Positions 15,301 through 39,905 of a DNA stretch of 64,000 nucleotides are shown in pieces. The stretch is from positions 14,444,829 through 14,508,828 of the forward strand of contig NC_019876.2 of assembly GCF_002234675.1 (NCBI RefSeq). The letters are read 5' to 3'. Position 1 is the first letter of the stretch, and the number at the start of each line of letters is the position of its first letter. Below the pieces are notes generated by a model. It searched no databases and was not told where the DNA came from. It was given only the letters and a program-made list of their open reading frames with translations. The stretch is from Oryzias latipes. Lineage: Eukaryota > Chordata > Actinopteri > Beloniformes > Adrianichthyidae. The position numbers were made by a program, and so were the translations under genes.

Positions 15301-15506
15301 GATGGTCGTAGTGAAATCGCTGTCGGTGTTTCCCTCACCTTAGCGTGGCCGTGCTTCCCGGTCTTGGAGGTGGACATCTCCACGATCTTGCAGGGTCGTC
15401 CTTTCAGCACGACAAAGCCGTTTTTGCGCAGAGCAGAGCACTGCATGGGGTAAGTGGCGGACGCCCCCGCATCGCCGGTCTGGAAGTCCAGCTCTGCATC
15501 GGCCAT
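12338..15506 (-). CDS. eif5a: Eukaryotic translation initiation factor 5A
   Basis: eIF5A binds the ribosomal E site and promotes peptide bond formation at stalling sequences such as polyproline, and promotes termination. It is the only known hypusine-containing protein. Minus-strand coding exons are 15506-15339, 15030-14926, 12603-12472 and 12400-12338. They give 155 aa (human 154), starting [20 protein letters not shown]. The hypusine loop [12 protein letters not shown] is intact, with the modified lysine at residue 51. Residues of about 17-85 form the SH3-like N-domain. The rest is the OB-fold C-domain, ending [12 protein letters not shown]. The ATG sits 2 nt after a splice acceptor, so the 5' UTR is in an upstream exon. 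Intron 2 (12604-14925) carries a family-B element. The gene lies tail to tail with gps2, as in human. Confidence 0.96.
12708..12916. mobile_element. Family B element, copy 2 (eif5a intron)
   Basis: The best preserved copy. Left terminus AACCCTTGTGCTATCCTAGG; right terminus GATAGCACAAGGGTT is its inverse. Length is 209 bp. It is oriented opposite to copies 1 and 3. Confidence 0.75.
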
Positions 15507-15802
15507 GCCTGTGGGGGGGGGGGGGGGGGGAGACGAGGCCGGTGTTTCACTCAAATTGCGTCAAATATGTACTGCTGTCAAAAGTAAAAGAGTTTAAATG
15601 TGTTCTGTTCAAAGACAATATATTGTTCTACTTCAATTATTGTAAATATTCAAAGCTACAGTTTTCATAAATGAACGTCTTAATGTTACAATAAACAATA
15701 ATAGGGGAGTTTGTGGCTCTAGCTGGGGTTTGCTCAGTAAGAAATGGACCCAAATGGCTATTTTAGCCGTAAAGGTTGCAGCCCCATGCTCTAAGACAAC
15801 AG

Positions 15803-16563
15803 CTCTTTACAAGACCCACTCTGATGAAAATGGGGTTTGTTGTCTTGTTATGTTCTTGCAGCATTTTCTTGTGCCATCTCCCTACCATGACAAAGGTGGA
15901 TAAAGGTGGAGAGGATTTCATGTAATCCATGGACACCAGTCAGCATCACAAATCATTGAAGAAAAAAGCTTCAGAGCACTATCTAGTGGGTCTAGATGAC
16001 CCCACTCCCAATGTCAAAGTGCCTAGGATAACACAAGGGTTAAGTAAATTAAACTCAAAACTGAATTTCCGAGTATTTCTTGATTTGAATCGTTGTGAAT
16101 CAGAAATCAGAAAAAAAAAATGCTGTAGGAAAAATAGCATTTTTGTGATGTAGAAAATACACAGAGTGGGCCACAAGCTCTCTGCTCCGCTCCATTCTGA
16201 TGCATCCACTTGCAGACGACTAGATCCACATATGTCTTTGTTTTCCTTGTCTGAGCTGGAATCTAGCTCCAAACTGTACGGCTGCATAGCTCCGACATTT
16301 TTGTTGCACCGTTAATGTTAGCTAGGGGGTGTTAGGGGCTGTAAGCTGACGGGAGAGAGCGTAAACACAGGTGGTCAGTCTTGCTCCATCCCAGCAGTCC
16401 CGCAAACAACTTCGAATGAACTACTGACGCTCTGCAGAAACTATATCCTAGAAAAAGACAGTCTTTTTCTTTTATTTTGGCAAAAAAAATGGCTTAATCC
16501 CAATTAAAAGACAACTGGGTAGGCTTGGAAAATAAATCATTAGATGATCGAAGTGGGAACTTA
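15803..16563. mobile_element. Family A element, copy 3, interrupted by a family B element
   Basis: Left end AGACCCACTCTGATGAAAAT. The body resumes after 16,043 with TTGAATCGTTGTGAATCAG, GGGCCACAAGCTCTCTGC and CTCTGCAGAAACTATATCC. Right end GATCGAAGTGGGAACTTAA. The interruption is the family-B copy at 15,868-16,042. Confidence 0.65.
15868..16042. mobile_element. Family B element, copy 3, nested in family A
   Basis: Contains CATGACAAAGGTGGATAAAG, the GTGGGTCTAGATGACCCCAC palindrome and right end AACACAAGGGTT. The left part is shortened relative to copy 2 (about 35 bp missing). Confidence 0.7.
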
Positions 16564-17019
16564 ATGAGAATAATCAATCTGGTACACATTATTCCTGCAG
16601 ATGGACATGATTTATGCACAGAAAGGGCGTGGCTTTTTGACTGACCGGTGATCAGTGCGTCTAGAATTGACTGGTTAAAAATCTTCTTATCCCATATTAA
16701 AAGAAATACATTTTGTAATGTTAGCTTTCAAAGATACATGCAGTCCTCAACAATCACCGTCCCTGCAGATGAAATCAACTCTGTAGAGTCATTAAAATGC
16801 ACTTATGACCTAAGATAATACAAAAAATAGTCCAAATATCTAAGAGGGAAAATGTATCTTGTGAATCAAGCATTAATAAAATGATAAAAACACGAGATTA
16901 GCATGCATAACACCTTTAGTTTTAACTTAAATATCCCCGTTTTTTTAAACAATGGTTCCACTGGCTTTAAAATCCCTGTAGTCTACTGACTGAATCACCC
17001 CCCCTCCCCCCGCGCGCGC

Positions 17020-17905
17020 CCTATAATATGTCATAAATCCAACTTCAAGCGACGATTTGCGGCGTGCGTGTCATGACCCCCCCCCCCCCCCCCCCGGCCT
17101 GCACTGAGTGTCCGCAGTGTCTGTGGGGTGGAGGTGGTGGTGGGGGGGGAATCATCTGACTGCGGCCTACAGAGCGACGGTCCGTCTGCATCTATGGGCA
17201 CGAGCGAAAATAACTGATCGGACCGGAAGTGCACCTTAAACGGTGGAAATCGGCGGATTTCGGCTCGTACTCGTGCAATAATAACTACTACAGATGACTC
17301 ACTCTAATGTTTAGTTCTGCAGATTCCACGCACTTCTGTGCCCACGACGCAGATTTGTTTACAAAACTAGGGGTAGAACTGGACAGTTTGGAAGAATATG
17401 TGACGTATAGGCGCTGCAGACAGAGCGCACGTGCGTTCATCTGCTCAGGCGCAAACTCGCTCCCGTCAATCATGGATGTTGATCGGATGGAGTACTTACT
17501 TCAGGGATAATAACGGTCTCCGAGGCGGTGATGCTTATTGTTCTTCCCCCGTTAGCTCCACTTTTCCTTCGCACCTCGGTTTCCGTGTCAGTAAATTTCC
17601 CGACTGATGTTACCTATTAGGGATGTCGCGCGTCCCAGTTTTTCCTGCTAGCTTTAGCTTTTATTTTTGTTTTTTCCGTACAGACCGGTTTTCTTCCTGG
17701 CTTGAAGTTCACATTTGGTAAAGTCCCCCGCTGGGTTAAAAAAATGAACTTAAAATAAAAATAAAAAATTTCAGCCCCGAACCCTGCAAAGCCTATCCTG
17801 TTTATGTCCCGCATCCACTTTTGCCTCTCCAGCATCCAGCTCTCCACCACTGCCGGCCGGACAGGATCAGTCAGAGCTAAACAACCGCATCACCACTTCC
17901 GGCGT
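17020..17905 (-). promoter_or_regulatory. eif5a: Probable eif5a promoter and non-coding first exon
   Basis: A CpG-richer region upstream of eif5a on its strand. Reading minus, a candidate 5' UTR exon ends at 17,500 with a strong donor (CTGAA|GTAAGT). ETS-type motifs (CCGGAAGTG) are at 17,222-17,231 (plus) and 17,894-17,902 (minus). A long C run is at 17,077-17,095. Which start is used cannot be settled from sequence alone. Confidence 0.4.
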
Positions 17906-20300
17906 GCTCCTTCAAAATAATGATCTTTTTGTTTGTTTATTCTGAAAGTCAAGCTATTTTTGTTCTAATTTAAATTAAAAAGGAGAAAGAAAACATCCAA
18001 GATAAGTTTTTTTTTATTTTATTTTATTTTATTTTTTGGTTGATGTTGATGTTTAAGAGGACTATTGCTACAATTCTAAAATTCAAATAAAAAAAACTTA
18101 AAAAAATCTTTTCTTTCTTCCCCTTTCTTCTTCCTTTTTGATGCTTAAGTTTATTGTTGTATATTTCGGTATTACTCTGAATATTTAAAAAAAAATTCAA
18201 AATAAGATGTGTGTTATTCTTTCTTATTTTGGTTGATTTTGATGTTTAAGATTGTTTTGTACAATTTAGAAATTCTGAAGTTTAAAAATAAAAGTATGAA
18301 ATAAATTTTTTTTTAAACGAAGACGTTATTACCATGTTGTTTCAAAAATGTCTGAAAATATATAAATATTACATATTCTCACAGGAAAAGGTAGAAACTT
18401 GGCTCCACTGCTGCCAAAAGTAGTAGTGATGGGCAGATGATTTTTTCTTTTTAAAGAAAAACCCTTCTCAATTTCAACTTAAATATTGAAAATGTTGTCA
18501 CTGTAAACTTAACTTGGCGCTACTGTCATATGAACAGCTGAGTAAGAAACAGGGAAAAGGAATGTTGTGCACATGTTTGGCTTTTAATTCCAACACATCT
18601 TTGTTGGACAAAAGAACTGTTTAAATGAACTCGTGGAGACCTAAATACCACCATATAAGATAAAATAGTCACATATATTACAGATTTAGATAATTATTTT
18701 CAATTTTGCATTAAAAAAAATCAAATTTCAACCAAACCACAAGTTTATAATATAATATTAGATATGTTTCCAATGCTTTATGTATGATAACAGTAACACA
18801 CAACCTGGCTGTTTCAGGCTCCACAGTTTAAAATAGTATGAAATGGGATTCTTGTGATCTGTGGGCACTGCTACACCTAAATGTAGCTGAAGCTATTGTT
18901 ATCAGAAAATAACTTTACTAAAAAAACAAAAACAGGCAAGACATCACGGGGTCAACCCTTCAAAATCTCAAGAATCCTCCCAGCTGGGAGCAGAAGAGAT
19001 GTAACGGCACAGTCTTGATAAGGATTACTAATTTCAATGCAAATATATAGAAGTATTTAGGATGCATTACTCATCTAAAACAAAACAAAGATTCATAAAA
19101 TCACGCAACACAGACGTTTTATTGAAATTGGGAGTTTTTTTAAGGTAAAACAATAATCAGAAGTGAGCATAGAGTAACAAAAATGGCGGAGGGGAAAATA
19201 AAATAAAATATTGGAAGATACTCAAAATAACAATTTTGCAATACTTTGATCACTTATTTTTGTTTTCTTGATAAGCTTTGAAATAAGTTTAAGAGACTAA
19301 AAATAATTGTTAGTAATTTAAAAAAATGTTAAACAAAATCAAAAATTTCCATTTAAATATATGAATAAAGTATTTGCAAATTGAATTCGATTAATTCAGA
19401 AATTTAAGGTTAAAAAAAACCCTGCTTCCCCCTAGTGGTGAAAATTGGTATTGATTAAACAAGTGCCAATCATTTTGATGAAGGAAAATGTTTGATTAAA
19501 AAAATTTAGAAAATGATTTTTGTGAGGTCTCTGTTTTTAAGATATCGTATTTATTTAATGGAAACTTATTTGAATTCCCTCAAAAAACATTTACAAGAGA
19601 AAAAAAAAATCATCAGATGTGTTTAAACTGAAATCTTTTGGTTTTACATGGAAATGAAATTTCTTTAAATTGCACAGTTTTTAAGCACAAAAAAAGTTAT
19701 TTTAGTGAATACAATTGTTTTAGATTAATTTTAACCTTAAAATTTAAGAACAATTTCACCCATTTTAAATAGGGACTCAAGTTTTTCTCAATTTAATAAT
19801 AAAAGTAGATTCAATTCTACAAGTGGTTCTGTTTTAGACAGCAACTCCACAGACAGTCATACAGAATTTTCTTCATTATTAATTTTTAGAAATAAGCCTT
19901 TATGAAGGACATATTTTTTTTCTTTAAAACTTTCTTTAAAATATGATGTTATTGTGCCAAGTCCTCTGAACAGAAGTCATCCTAAGGCTGCTCTAAAACC
20001 CATAAAAATAGCTTTCTTTTAAGTAGTGATAGATATTTCCATAGAAAGAAAATTAATTAGACTCTTTAAAGGGGGCTGTTGTCATTCCTAATGACAATAA
20101 TTTGTCAATTCATCCTCAATAGACTGACTTTTTTGTGCAATATCTTTTTGTTAATATTTGACAATATTTAAAATATATATACAAATTAGATTCTAAAAAC
20201 AGGCAAGACCTCTTATGTGACAACCTGCATTTCCAGTATGAGAAATCAGGCTCCTGTGAGGCATTCCTGCCCTGCACCTGTCAAAATTGCCCTCCCAATT
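17906..20300. other. Intergenic spacer between eif5a and ybx2 promoters
   Basis: Very AT-rich, with repeated TTTTA and A/T tracts. I found no coding frame, no RNA gene and no clear member of the repeat families. Confidence 0.6.
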
Positions 20301-20304
20301 TGCC

Positions 20305-20483
20305 ACTCCTCCGCAGCCAATCAGATCCGAGCAAAGGTGCCTCGGCAGCCAATGAGAACGCGGCTTCGGCTCCAGCGCCTCAAGGAATGCCGGGATAAAA
20401 ACTTACAAGTGGTGAGTGAACAGCTTTCGAGAGGAGCTGGAGGGAGGGGCTATAGAGGAGTGATCAGGAGTCCAACCGCAAGC
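20305..20483 (+). promoter_or_regulatory. ybx2-like promoter with paired CCAAT boxes
   Basis: Two CCAAT boxes in near-identical context (GCAGCCAATCAGA at 20,314 and GCAGCCAATGAGA at 20,346) are spaced 32 bp apart, start to start. A G/C-rich stretch and the ATG at 20,484 follow. The pairing and distance are typical of NF-Y-driven TATA-less promoters. CCAAT and its complement ATTGG are also the core of the Y-box element that this protein family was named for. Confidence 0.55.
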
Positions 20484-23400
20484 ATGACCGACACCGAGGC
20501 GCAGAGCCCCCCACCATTGTTACCGGCGGCGGAAGAGAAACAATCCGAGAGGAAAGTTATCGGTGGGTGCAGAATTAAAAAGAAAAAAAAAGATTTTTAG
20601 GTGAAAGAGCAGTGAAACAACTTTTTTTTAAGGCGTAGAACGTATTATTATACAAATATTCGACACGACATTAATTACTAACGAAATGTCATGAAACTTA
20701 TATTTACTGTAAACTGTTACCTGTATTTTCCCATTAAATAATGCCACCCGTTGTGAGTATATCTTACTTGTGGCGCGCGCGCTCTGTCTCACAGCTGCAA
20801 ATCGTTTAATTAATGACCAAATCACTACTTGGACTAGCTTGACACATTTTCTTGCCTAACGGCTTCATCCTAAACAGCTAAGAAGTAACTCTTAACTCTT
20901 TAAGAAAGATGTCGAACAGTTGAGGAACGCGTCTCCCTTGTGACCCAGGGGTCGAGCCTGTTTCAAAGTCTTACTGTTAATGATTAATGCTTCCAGCCAG
21001 ATAAGCATGCTCTCTGATGACTCTTTAAATGTGTTGTTGCAGCCACAGCTGTTCAAGGCACAGTGAAATGGTTCAATGTGCGTAATGGCTATGGCTTTAT
21101 AAACAGGTACTCCTTTTTTTTCCTGATTCTTTTGGCTCCTTTCTGACTTAACGAGGAGAAGTAATAATTTGATCTTGTTAATTGCAGGAATGACACAAAA
21201 GAAGATGTATTTGTTCATCAGGTAAGATCTCAATAAAGCTTTAATGGTTTGATTGGAATGGACTCTTAATAAAGTTGTCAAATTAGACTGCGATCAAGAA
21301 GAACAATCCCAGGAAGTTCCTCCGGAGCGTTGGAGACGGAGAAGTTGTGGAATTCGACGTAATTGAGGCGGCCAAGGTGAGTTTTGTGCTGGAGTTGTTA
21401 GCATTTCCTCAACTTTCAGGAGGAGTCTAACTTGTATTGCATGTAGGGCTCAGAAGCAGCGAACGTGACGGGTCCAGGTGGTATTCCTGTAAAAGGCAGT
21501 CGCTACGCCCCCAACAAACGGCGTTTTCGCAGACGGTTCTTCCCCCAAGGACCTCGACCTGCTGACCAGAACAAGCCGGCTGAAGGACAAGTCGCTGATG
21601 GTCATCCAGTTGCCGACGGAGACGGGTCAGAGGAGGCGGGCCCTCTCAAGCCACAGCAGCAACGTCGTCGTAGACCACGAAGACCACCTCTTAGTGAGCG
21701 AAACGTAAGCAGGAAAAACGCACGAGTCGCACGACAAGGGAAAAAATTATCTGTATTTGACTTGAATAATTGTATAATGGTCGATGAGGAGAAACGTGTC
21801 TAACAAAAGTAAATCATAGCAGAATATTATCATCTCTTTGTCTATTGTAAAAGTTTTCCCAATGGTCTTTTAATGATTATCCTGTTTTTAGCCAAAATCT
21901 AAGAAATGTCTTTCTGTGACCGTTTCTGCACAGCAGCAGGAGTTCATTAGAAATTTGGCTCAGAGCTCTCTCTCCTGCTAGCTGACAGCCCATCACACCC
22001 CAACCCAACCTAACATTAGTGATGGCGAGCAATATTGAGCTATGAGCTGTACAGTTTTGATCCAGATTCCAGCTCAGACGAGGAAAACAAGACATACATG
22101 CATCCATTTGTCTGCAAGCAGATGCATCGAAACAAATTCCTACTCTGTGTAGCTACACAGAATATGGCAATAAAAACCTCTTGAATCAGAATGCAGCAGG
22201 GAGCTTGTGGCCGGCTGATTGCAGCGCCTACATCACTGCTACAAGCTTTTTCAAATGGCATTTTCGTCTCCTCCTGATTCACAATGATTTGAATAATAAA
22301 TAAAAATCAAGTGTTATTTTAAGCTTAATTTTCTTCATGTCCACAATCAGAAAAATGCCACAAGAACATGTTAGAAACATAATTTATCAGTGGGGTTTTA
22401 AAAGCCCAATGGGATGCTGTTTCAATGGAGGATGAGCGGGAAATATTTGTTGCAAACTTGCAACTAGTTCTAAAAAGTAACCTTCAGCCAGAATCCTTTG
22501 TCTTTGTGAAAACTGAGTTTTGACACTGACATGATTGAGTAGGGAGCAGCTTTCATGCCTTTTTAATCTTCATGGATTTGCCTGTTCAGGGTCAAGTTGA
22601 AGAGCAAGTTGAAGAAGGTGGTCAAACTCTGCAACCACCACAGCGGCGGAGATTCTGGCGTCCATACCGCAGGTAGTTTAGCAAGCAGAATGCTGGAAAA
22701 ATGCCAATCTATGCTTCCCAGAGTCTCCTTTTTATTTTTTCTTAAATAAATCCTCTTGTTCAGACCGTTCCGCCCTCGCCAGCCACCTAATCAACCTGCT
22801 GAAGACCAGAGCGCGTCTGCTCCGGAGGAGACCAAAGATGATGGGGAGGTGAAGCCGGTAGAGCCCACTGAGGGCCCCCAGACCAACGGCGAGGCAACAG
22901 ACGATCAAGGCCAGAAACGCCGCCGACCGTCTAGACGACGCAGGCAAAGAAACTCTGAGTCCTCTACCTCAAAAGTAAGTGAAGTTAAATAAACTTCATG
23001 GACAGTTCTTAAACAGTTATGGTGACTGTGTGACGGACAGTACAGATTAGTTGGCATTGTAATGTCTTTGAGCCAGTCTAATGCTGGATTTACTCTGGTC
23101 CGTCTGCGGTACGTCTTCATTGAGTTTGATGGCAGTCTGGCTCATGACTTGTCAGTTTACGTAGTTTCTGCATCTCTGGTGCGCACCCCTCACTTTGGCT
23201 TCTAGAGGAGGGGGTTTGTCCTGCCACCCCATGTCAAGGCGTTCATCCAAAACTTTTGCAGTCAGGTCCCATGCTTTCTGCTTCTTTACAGAGTCCTTGT
23301 AAAATTCATGTTTTTGTGTTGCATGTGTTTTGTACGTCCAAAAAACTTTGGTCATCCACAGTGAAAATGGACTGTTATCTGCAGTGTTGACGTGCATCAT

Positions 23401-23975
23401 CACGTAGACATATCTCTTTTAAATATAAAATTGAATTTATTAATTTTTACCTTCAAAGTATAACCAAAATATTTATTTTGAAACCTGGACCCATTTCCAA
23501 TTTCCCTGGCTTTTTGCCATGAAATCAAGGCATCAACCGACTGAGATGGAACTTTAGTGTAAAGCTTGTGTTGCAGGGCACAGACGTCAGATTGATGAAC
23601 GTTCAAACAAATTTTTAAGGCAAATGAAAGTTTCACGTGCAGGTGGACTAATATAAATCCAGTTTAATCTTAGGAATGTAGTTTAGTTTTTTTTAATGGT
23701 TGCTTATGACTTAAACCTTATCTCCATGTGCAATGAAGAATGATGCAGAGAAGTCTGCCTCAGAGCCTGGAACCCCACCTCAGACCTCAACTCAAACGGA
23801 CCAGACGCCCCCATCACAATCCCCACAGCCATCTCCAGAAACTCCCCCTGAAGCCCTGCAGCTACCAGAGGTAAACCTGCTTTAGTTTGGTTGGGTAGTT
23901 GTGTTGCTGTGCTGATTTCCTCTGCTTTACTTTTAACAGCCAGCTGCCCCAACAGTCCCCACGCCAGCAGAGTGA
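20484..23975 (+). CDS. ybx2: Y-box (cold-shock domain) mRNA-binding protein, probably Ybx2
   Basis: Y-box proteins package mRNA into translationally repressed mRNPs; YBX2/MSY2/FRGY2 is the germ-cell form. Exons are 20484-20562, 21043-21106, 21188-21221, 21287-21376, 21447-21704, 22590-22672, 22764-22974, 23739-23870 and 23940-23975. They encode 328 aa. The cold-shock domain spans about residues 28-99, with RNP1 NGYGFI (41-46) and RNP2 VFVHQ (55-59). After it come [17 protein letters not shown] and three further Arg-rich/aromatic islands ([42 protein letters not shown]). These alternate with acidic stretches, as in all Y-box proteins. The tail is Pro/Gln/Thr-rich. Position between eif5a and slc2a4 matches human YBX2, which is why I choose ybx2 over ybx1. 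The domain alone would not decide. Confidence 0.85.
21834..22402. mobile_element. Family A element, copy 4 (ybx2 intron 5)
   Basis: Contains GTAAAAGTTTTCCCAATGG, the reverse complements of GCAGAAACTATGTCC and GAATCAGGAGCAGA, and ends near TCAGTGGGGTTTTAAAAG. Same order of tracts as the other copies. Confidence 0.6.
23152..23403 (-). pseudogene. Possible Myb/SANT-like (MADF) domain fragment, transposon-derived
   Basis: A minus-strand frame inside ybx2 intron 7 contains [20 protein letters not shown] followed by [12 protein letters not shown]. This resembles the helix spacing of MADF/Myb-SANT domains (aromatic, then YKD and a K-x-AW core). Such domains are encoded by the second gene of PIF/Harbinger transposons. 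The frame is short and I see no adjacent transposase. The call is an inference from motif shape only. Confidence 0.3.
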
Positions 23976-24905
23976 CACGCAGTCACATGACCCTGGGCAA
24001 GAGGTGGGAGCTCTCTTTACAGCTGAGCGGCCCTGGGTCATGGGGGGGTTTGGGTTGTTCTGTATACCATGTTAGCCATTGTTTGAAGGGCCTCATGGAC
24101 ATCGATGGACCGCAGAGTCCACTATGTGTTTAAGACGCAGTGATGGCGCTAAGGAGAACAAAAGGATTTTTAGTCTTGAAAAAATGTGGCTTCTGTTTGG
24201 ACTGGGCCTCTTGATAGTTCTAGACCTTATTTTTTTTTTTTTTAGTCTTTAAACTAATCTGTTTCAGGATAACATTGTCACCTCTTTATTTTCCAATCTT
24301 TAAACCTCCTTGGCTTTTATTTTTCTTTGTTTCTTGTAGGTCCTTGGGTTGGAGGACTGAACCATTTCAGAGCAGATTGCACTCTTCTCCCCTCCCTGCA
24401 CTCCCCATCCTCCAACCCACCTCATTCTGTTTTTGCCCCCTCTCCTCGTCTCTTGTATGTTTTTATACAGATATGCCAGGGTGGGGAAGATGGCAGGCAG
24501 TGCTGGTGGGTAGTTTAGAAGCTTAAACAGGTCTTCAAAAAGAAACGGATCAGTCTCCTAAAAAAGTAATTCTGAGCCCCGTTGAAAGAACTTTTCTTTA
24601 ATTGAACGGATGGGTTACATCAAGTAGTTTAAAGGAACCTGCCTAGCATTTTATTTCGCTGTTTTAATTTAAAAAGAAAAATAAAAGAAAAAAAAGAATC
24701 CAGCAGGTGTGCATTTGATGTTGCATAATGGGAGCCAGTTTAGTTGTTACCTCCTAAAATTGTTGAAATGGTCAGTTCTCATCTCTGCTCAGCTGGAGAT
24801 GGGTTGATGACAAACTTATTTTCACATGTTTTGTGTTTTTCTTTGAGGGGGATTATGTGCAATGTTGGTACTTACATGCCAATTAATAAATCATGTTTGC
24901 AAGTC
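23976..24905 (+). other. ybx2-like 3' UTR
   Basis: Follows the stop. AATAAA signals are at 24,680-24,685 and 24,885-24,890, the latter followed by a GT-rich stretch. The open frames here have no protein features. Confidence 0.55.
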
Positions 24906-24979
24906 TCATTTGCTCTTGTGGGCAGTGTCTTCTTTGACAACTTGATTTACCCACTGTCAAACGCTTGTTTGGATAAAAT

Positions 24980-25924
24980 AACAAGAAGTTCAGTTTATTC
25001 TTTAATGTAGAGCAAACATTACACAGCATAGTCAAAGAAAATACACAAACTTGCTATAGATATAATTACAAAATTAATATACAACCAATCTGATTTCTTT
25101 AACACCCCCTCCCATTTGACTGGGCTTTTTTTACAAAACTACTGGAGTGCATAAAGAATCACAATGTTAGACCCTCATACCTCAAACTCAAACACTATGT
25201 ACAAGTGAAATGCCAATGTGGCTTCAAAAAAGATCAGAAAAGCACATCACCTGGGAACCGCTTTGCTAAAGATCTCAGTACTTGAAGTATCTGAAATATC
25301 TACTTTTTAAAAAATAAAGAATTGGTGTTTATTTCCTGAGTTAATTGGAAAATACCCAAAACTTTAAATTTTCTAAACAAATTATTGGAATTTTTCAATA
25401 TAAATGCTTTTTTTCCTCAAACTATTTGCCATTATCCCTTAGTCCCAGATATGTGCTGTTGGATAAGTTCCCATTTCAAGTGAAAATTGGCTGACTAAAA
25501 AAGCCTTCAACCTCCAAACTTGGAAAACTTTGGACGTCATTGTTAATAAAGTGCTGGAATTCCAAAGTCTGTCAATACTGCAAGTGATTGCATCAGCATG
25601 GAATAAAATCCTGCCGCTCCGGCAAATCAGTACCCCAGCAGGACTGTCTTGTTCCTAGTCAATACAGCAGTTTCTAATCAATGAGTTATCAGCTCTTTGC
25701 AAAGTCAAAATATGAAAGCATTAACGGTTCACTGCAGTGATACCGACCAACTATTTCAAAACGTCTGAACTTTTCATCACGCACTCCTAACACTGCTATT
25801 ACAGCCGTTACAAAAACACTGGTAGATCTGAAAGTACATGTTGAAAAGACCTACTTAGGAGTAGGTCCTTCATTGTGCTATCTTCTAGGCTTACTCGCTT
25901 CCTCCTGTTTTTGAACGACAATCT
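24980..25924 (-). other. slc2a4: slc2a4 3' UTR
   Basis: On the minus strand, the sequence after the slc2a4 stop runs to an AATAAA (TTTATT on plus at 24,994-24,999). If used, the message ends about 75-100 bp from the ybx2 end on the other strand. No gene of its own is seen. Confidence 0.5.
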
Positions 25925-38745
<12,821 letters not shown>

Positions 38746-39602
38746 GACTCTGGCAGCTCCTGGCACCCAGTGGCAGTTGGTGACAAATGTCTCTGCTGCC
38801 AGATGGAGTAAAAAAACTCTTGTAACCTTTGAGCACTTTGCCACCAAAAACCCGGGCAGGCTGATTAAATCCAAACGAGAAGCCCAAAGACAGAAGCTCT
38901 GGTGTGTGCTGTACTTCTGCTTGCCTTTGAAGTTTGAAGTTTGTGTTGTGCGTAAAGCTGAGCTCGAGTGACACCCACGTGCACGCCTTCGGTGCACGCA
39001 GGAGAGTTGAGGACAGACGGAGGGAGGGGGTTAAGATGGTGGGTGGTGGGACCAAGGAGGAAGCTGTCTTGACCTTAGCTAGGATTGGCTGATGGGGAGA
39101 GCAAATGTTCAGAGACAAGAAAGTGGAAGAACACAGAAAGGAGAACTTTGGAGATAGATGACAAGGAGGGTGATAAGACTGTAACATGGATTTTGCAATG
39201 ACAGAAGTTACTTTTCTGAGCTCAATGTCAAAATGCAAGCTTAATGTTTCATAAATTGTATGAAGGTAGGCTGTGGCTGAATGCATAACTCTTTAAAATG
39301 CAAGATCTCAATCTTGCATCTCATTGAGATCACGACATTGAAACTGGATGGAAACTGGCTGCAGGTTTGTCATTATATTCAGTTAATTGACTTTTGGAGA
39401 ATCGGAATCCGATTTCATGAGTCAACATTTCTGTGCAGCAAAGAGGTGGGCTCGTCAGCCGTGCTGGCGGCCATTGTCTGTCCTCCCAAAGGTCTGAAAT
39501 CCCTTTCTATTTCAGACCGCATGCCAAAGAGGTCGTACACCTCTGCCCAGCCTGTCTGCAAACCTTTGCAGCTCCTCCTCTTCTGTCGCGTTCAACAACG
39601 CT

Positions 39603-39905
39603 GAAAGACCCACTCCAATGAAAATCAGGCTTTTGCTGTTTTTAACATGTTCGTTAAGCATTTTTCTGATGGACACGTATCAAGAAAATTAAGCCTAAAA
39701 TTGCGTTTATGAGGATTTCTTTATTCAAATCGTTGAGAATCAGGAGCAGATGAAAAAATGCAGTTTGTAAAAGCTGCCGCTCTGCAGAAACTATGTCCTA
39801 GAAAACGACACAGGTTTTTTAACATTTTGGCTGAAAACAGCATAATTAAAAGACCACTTAGAACGCTTTTACAATAGATCAAAAGATGATCGGAGTGGGA
39901 CTTTA
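39603..39905. mobile_element. Family A element, copy 7
   Basis: A compact copy with both ends: AAAGACCCACTCCAATGAAA on the left and GATCGGAGTGGGACTTTAA on the right, with GAATCAGGAGCAGATG and GCAGAAACTATGTCCTAGAA inside. Confidence 0.75.

Noticed and set aside
17307-17510. Open frames in the CpG-rich region upstream of eif5a
   Set aside because: Likely due to base composition. eIF5A begins at MADAELDF in the 15.5-kb exon, and no extension frame joins it.
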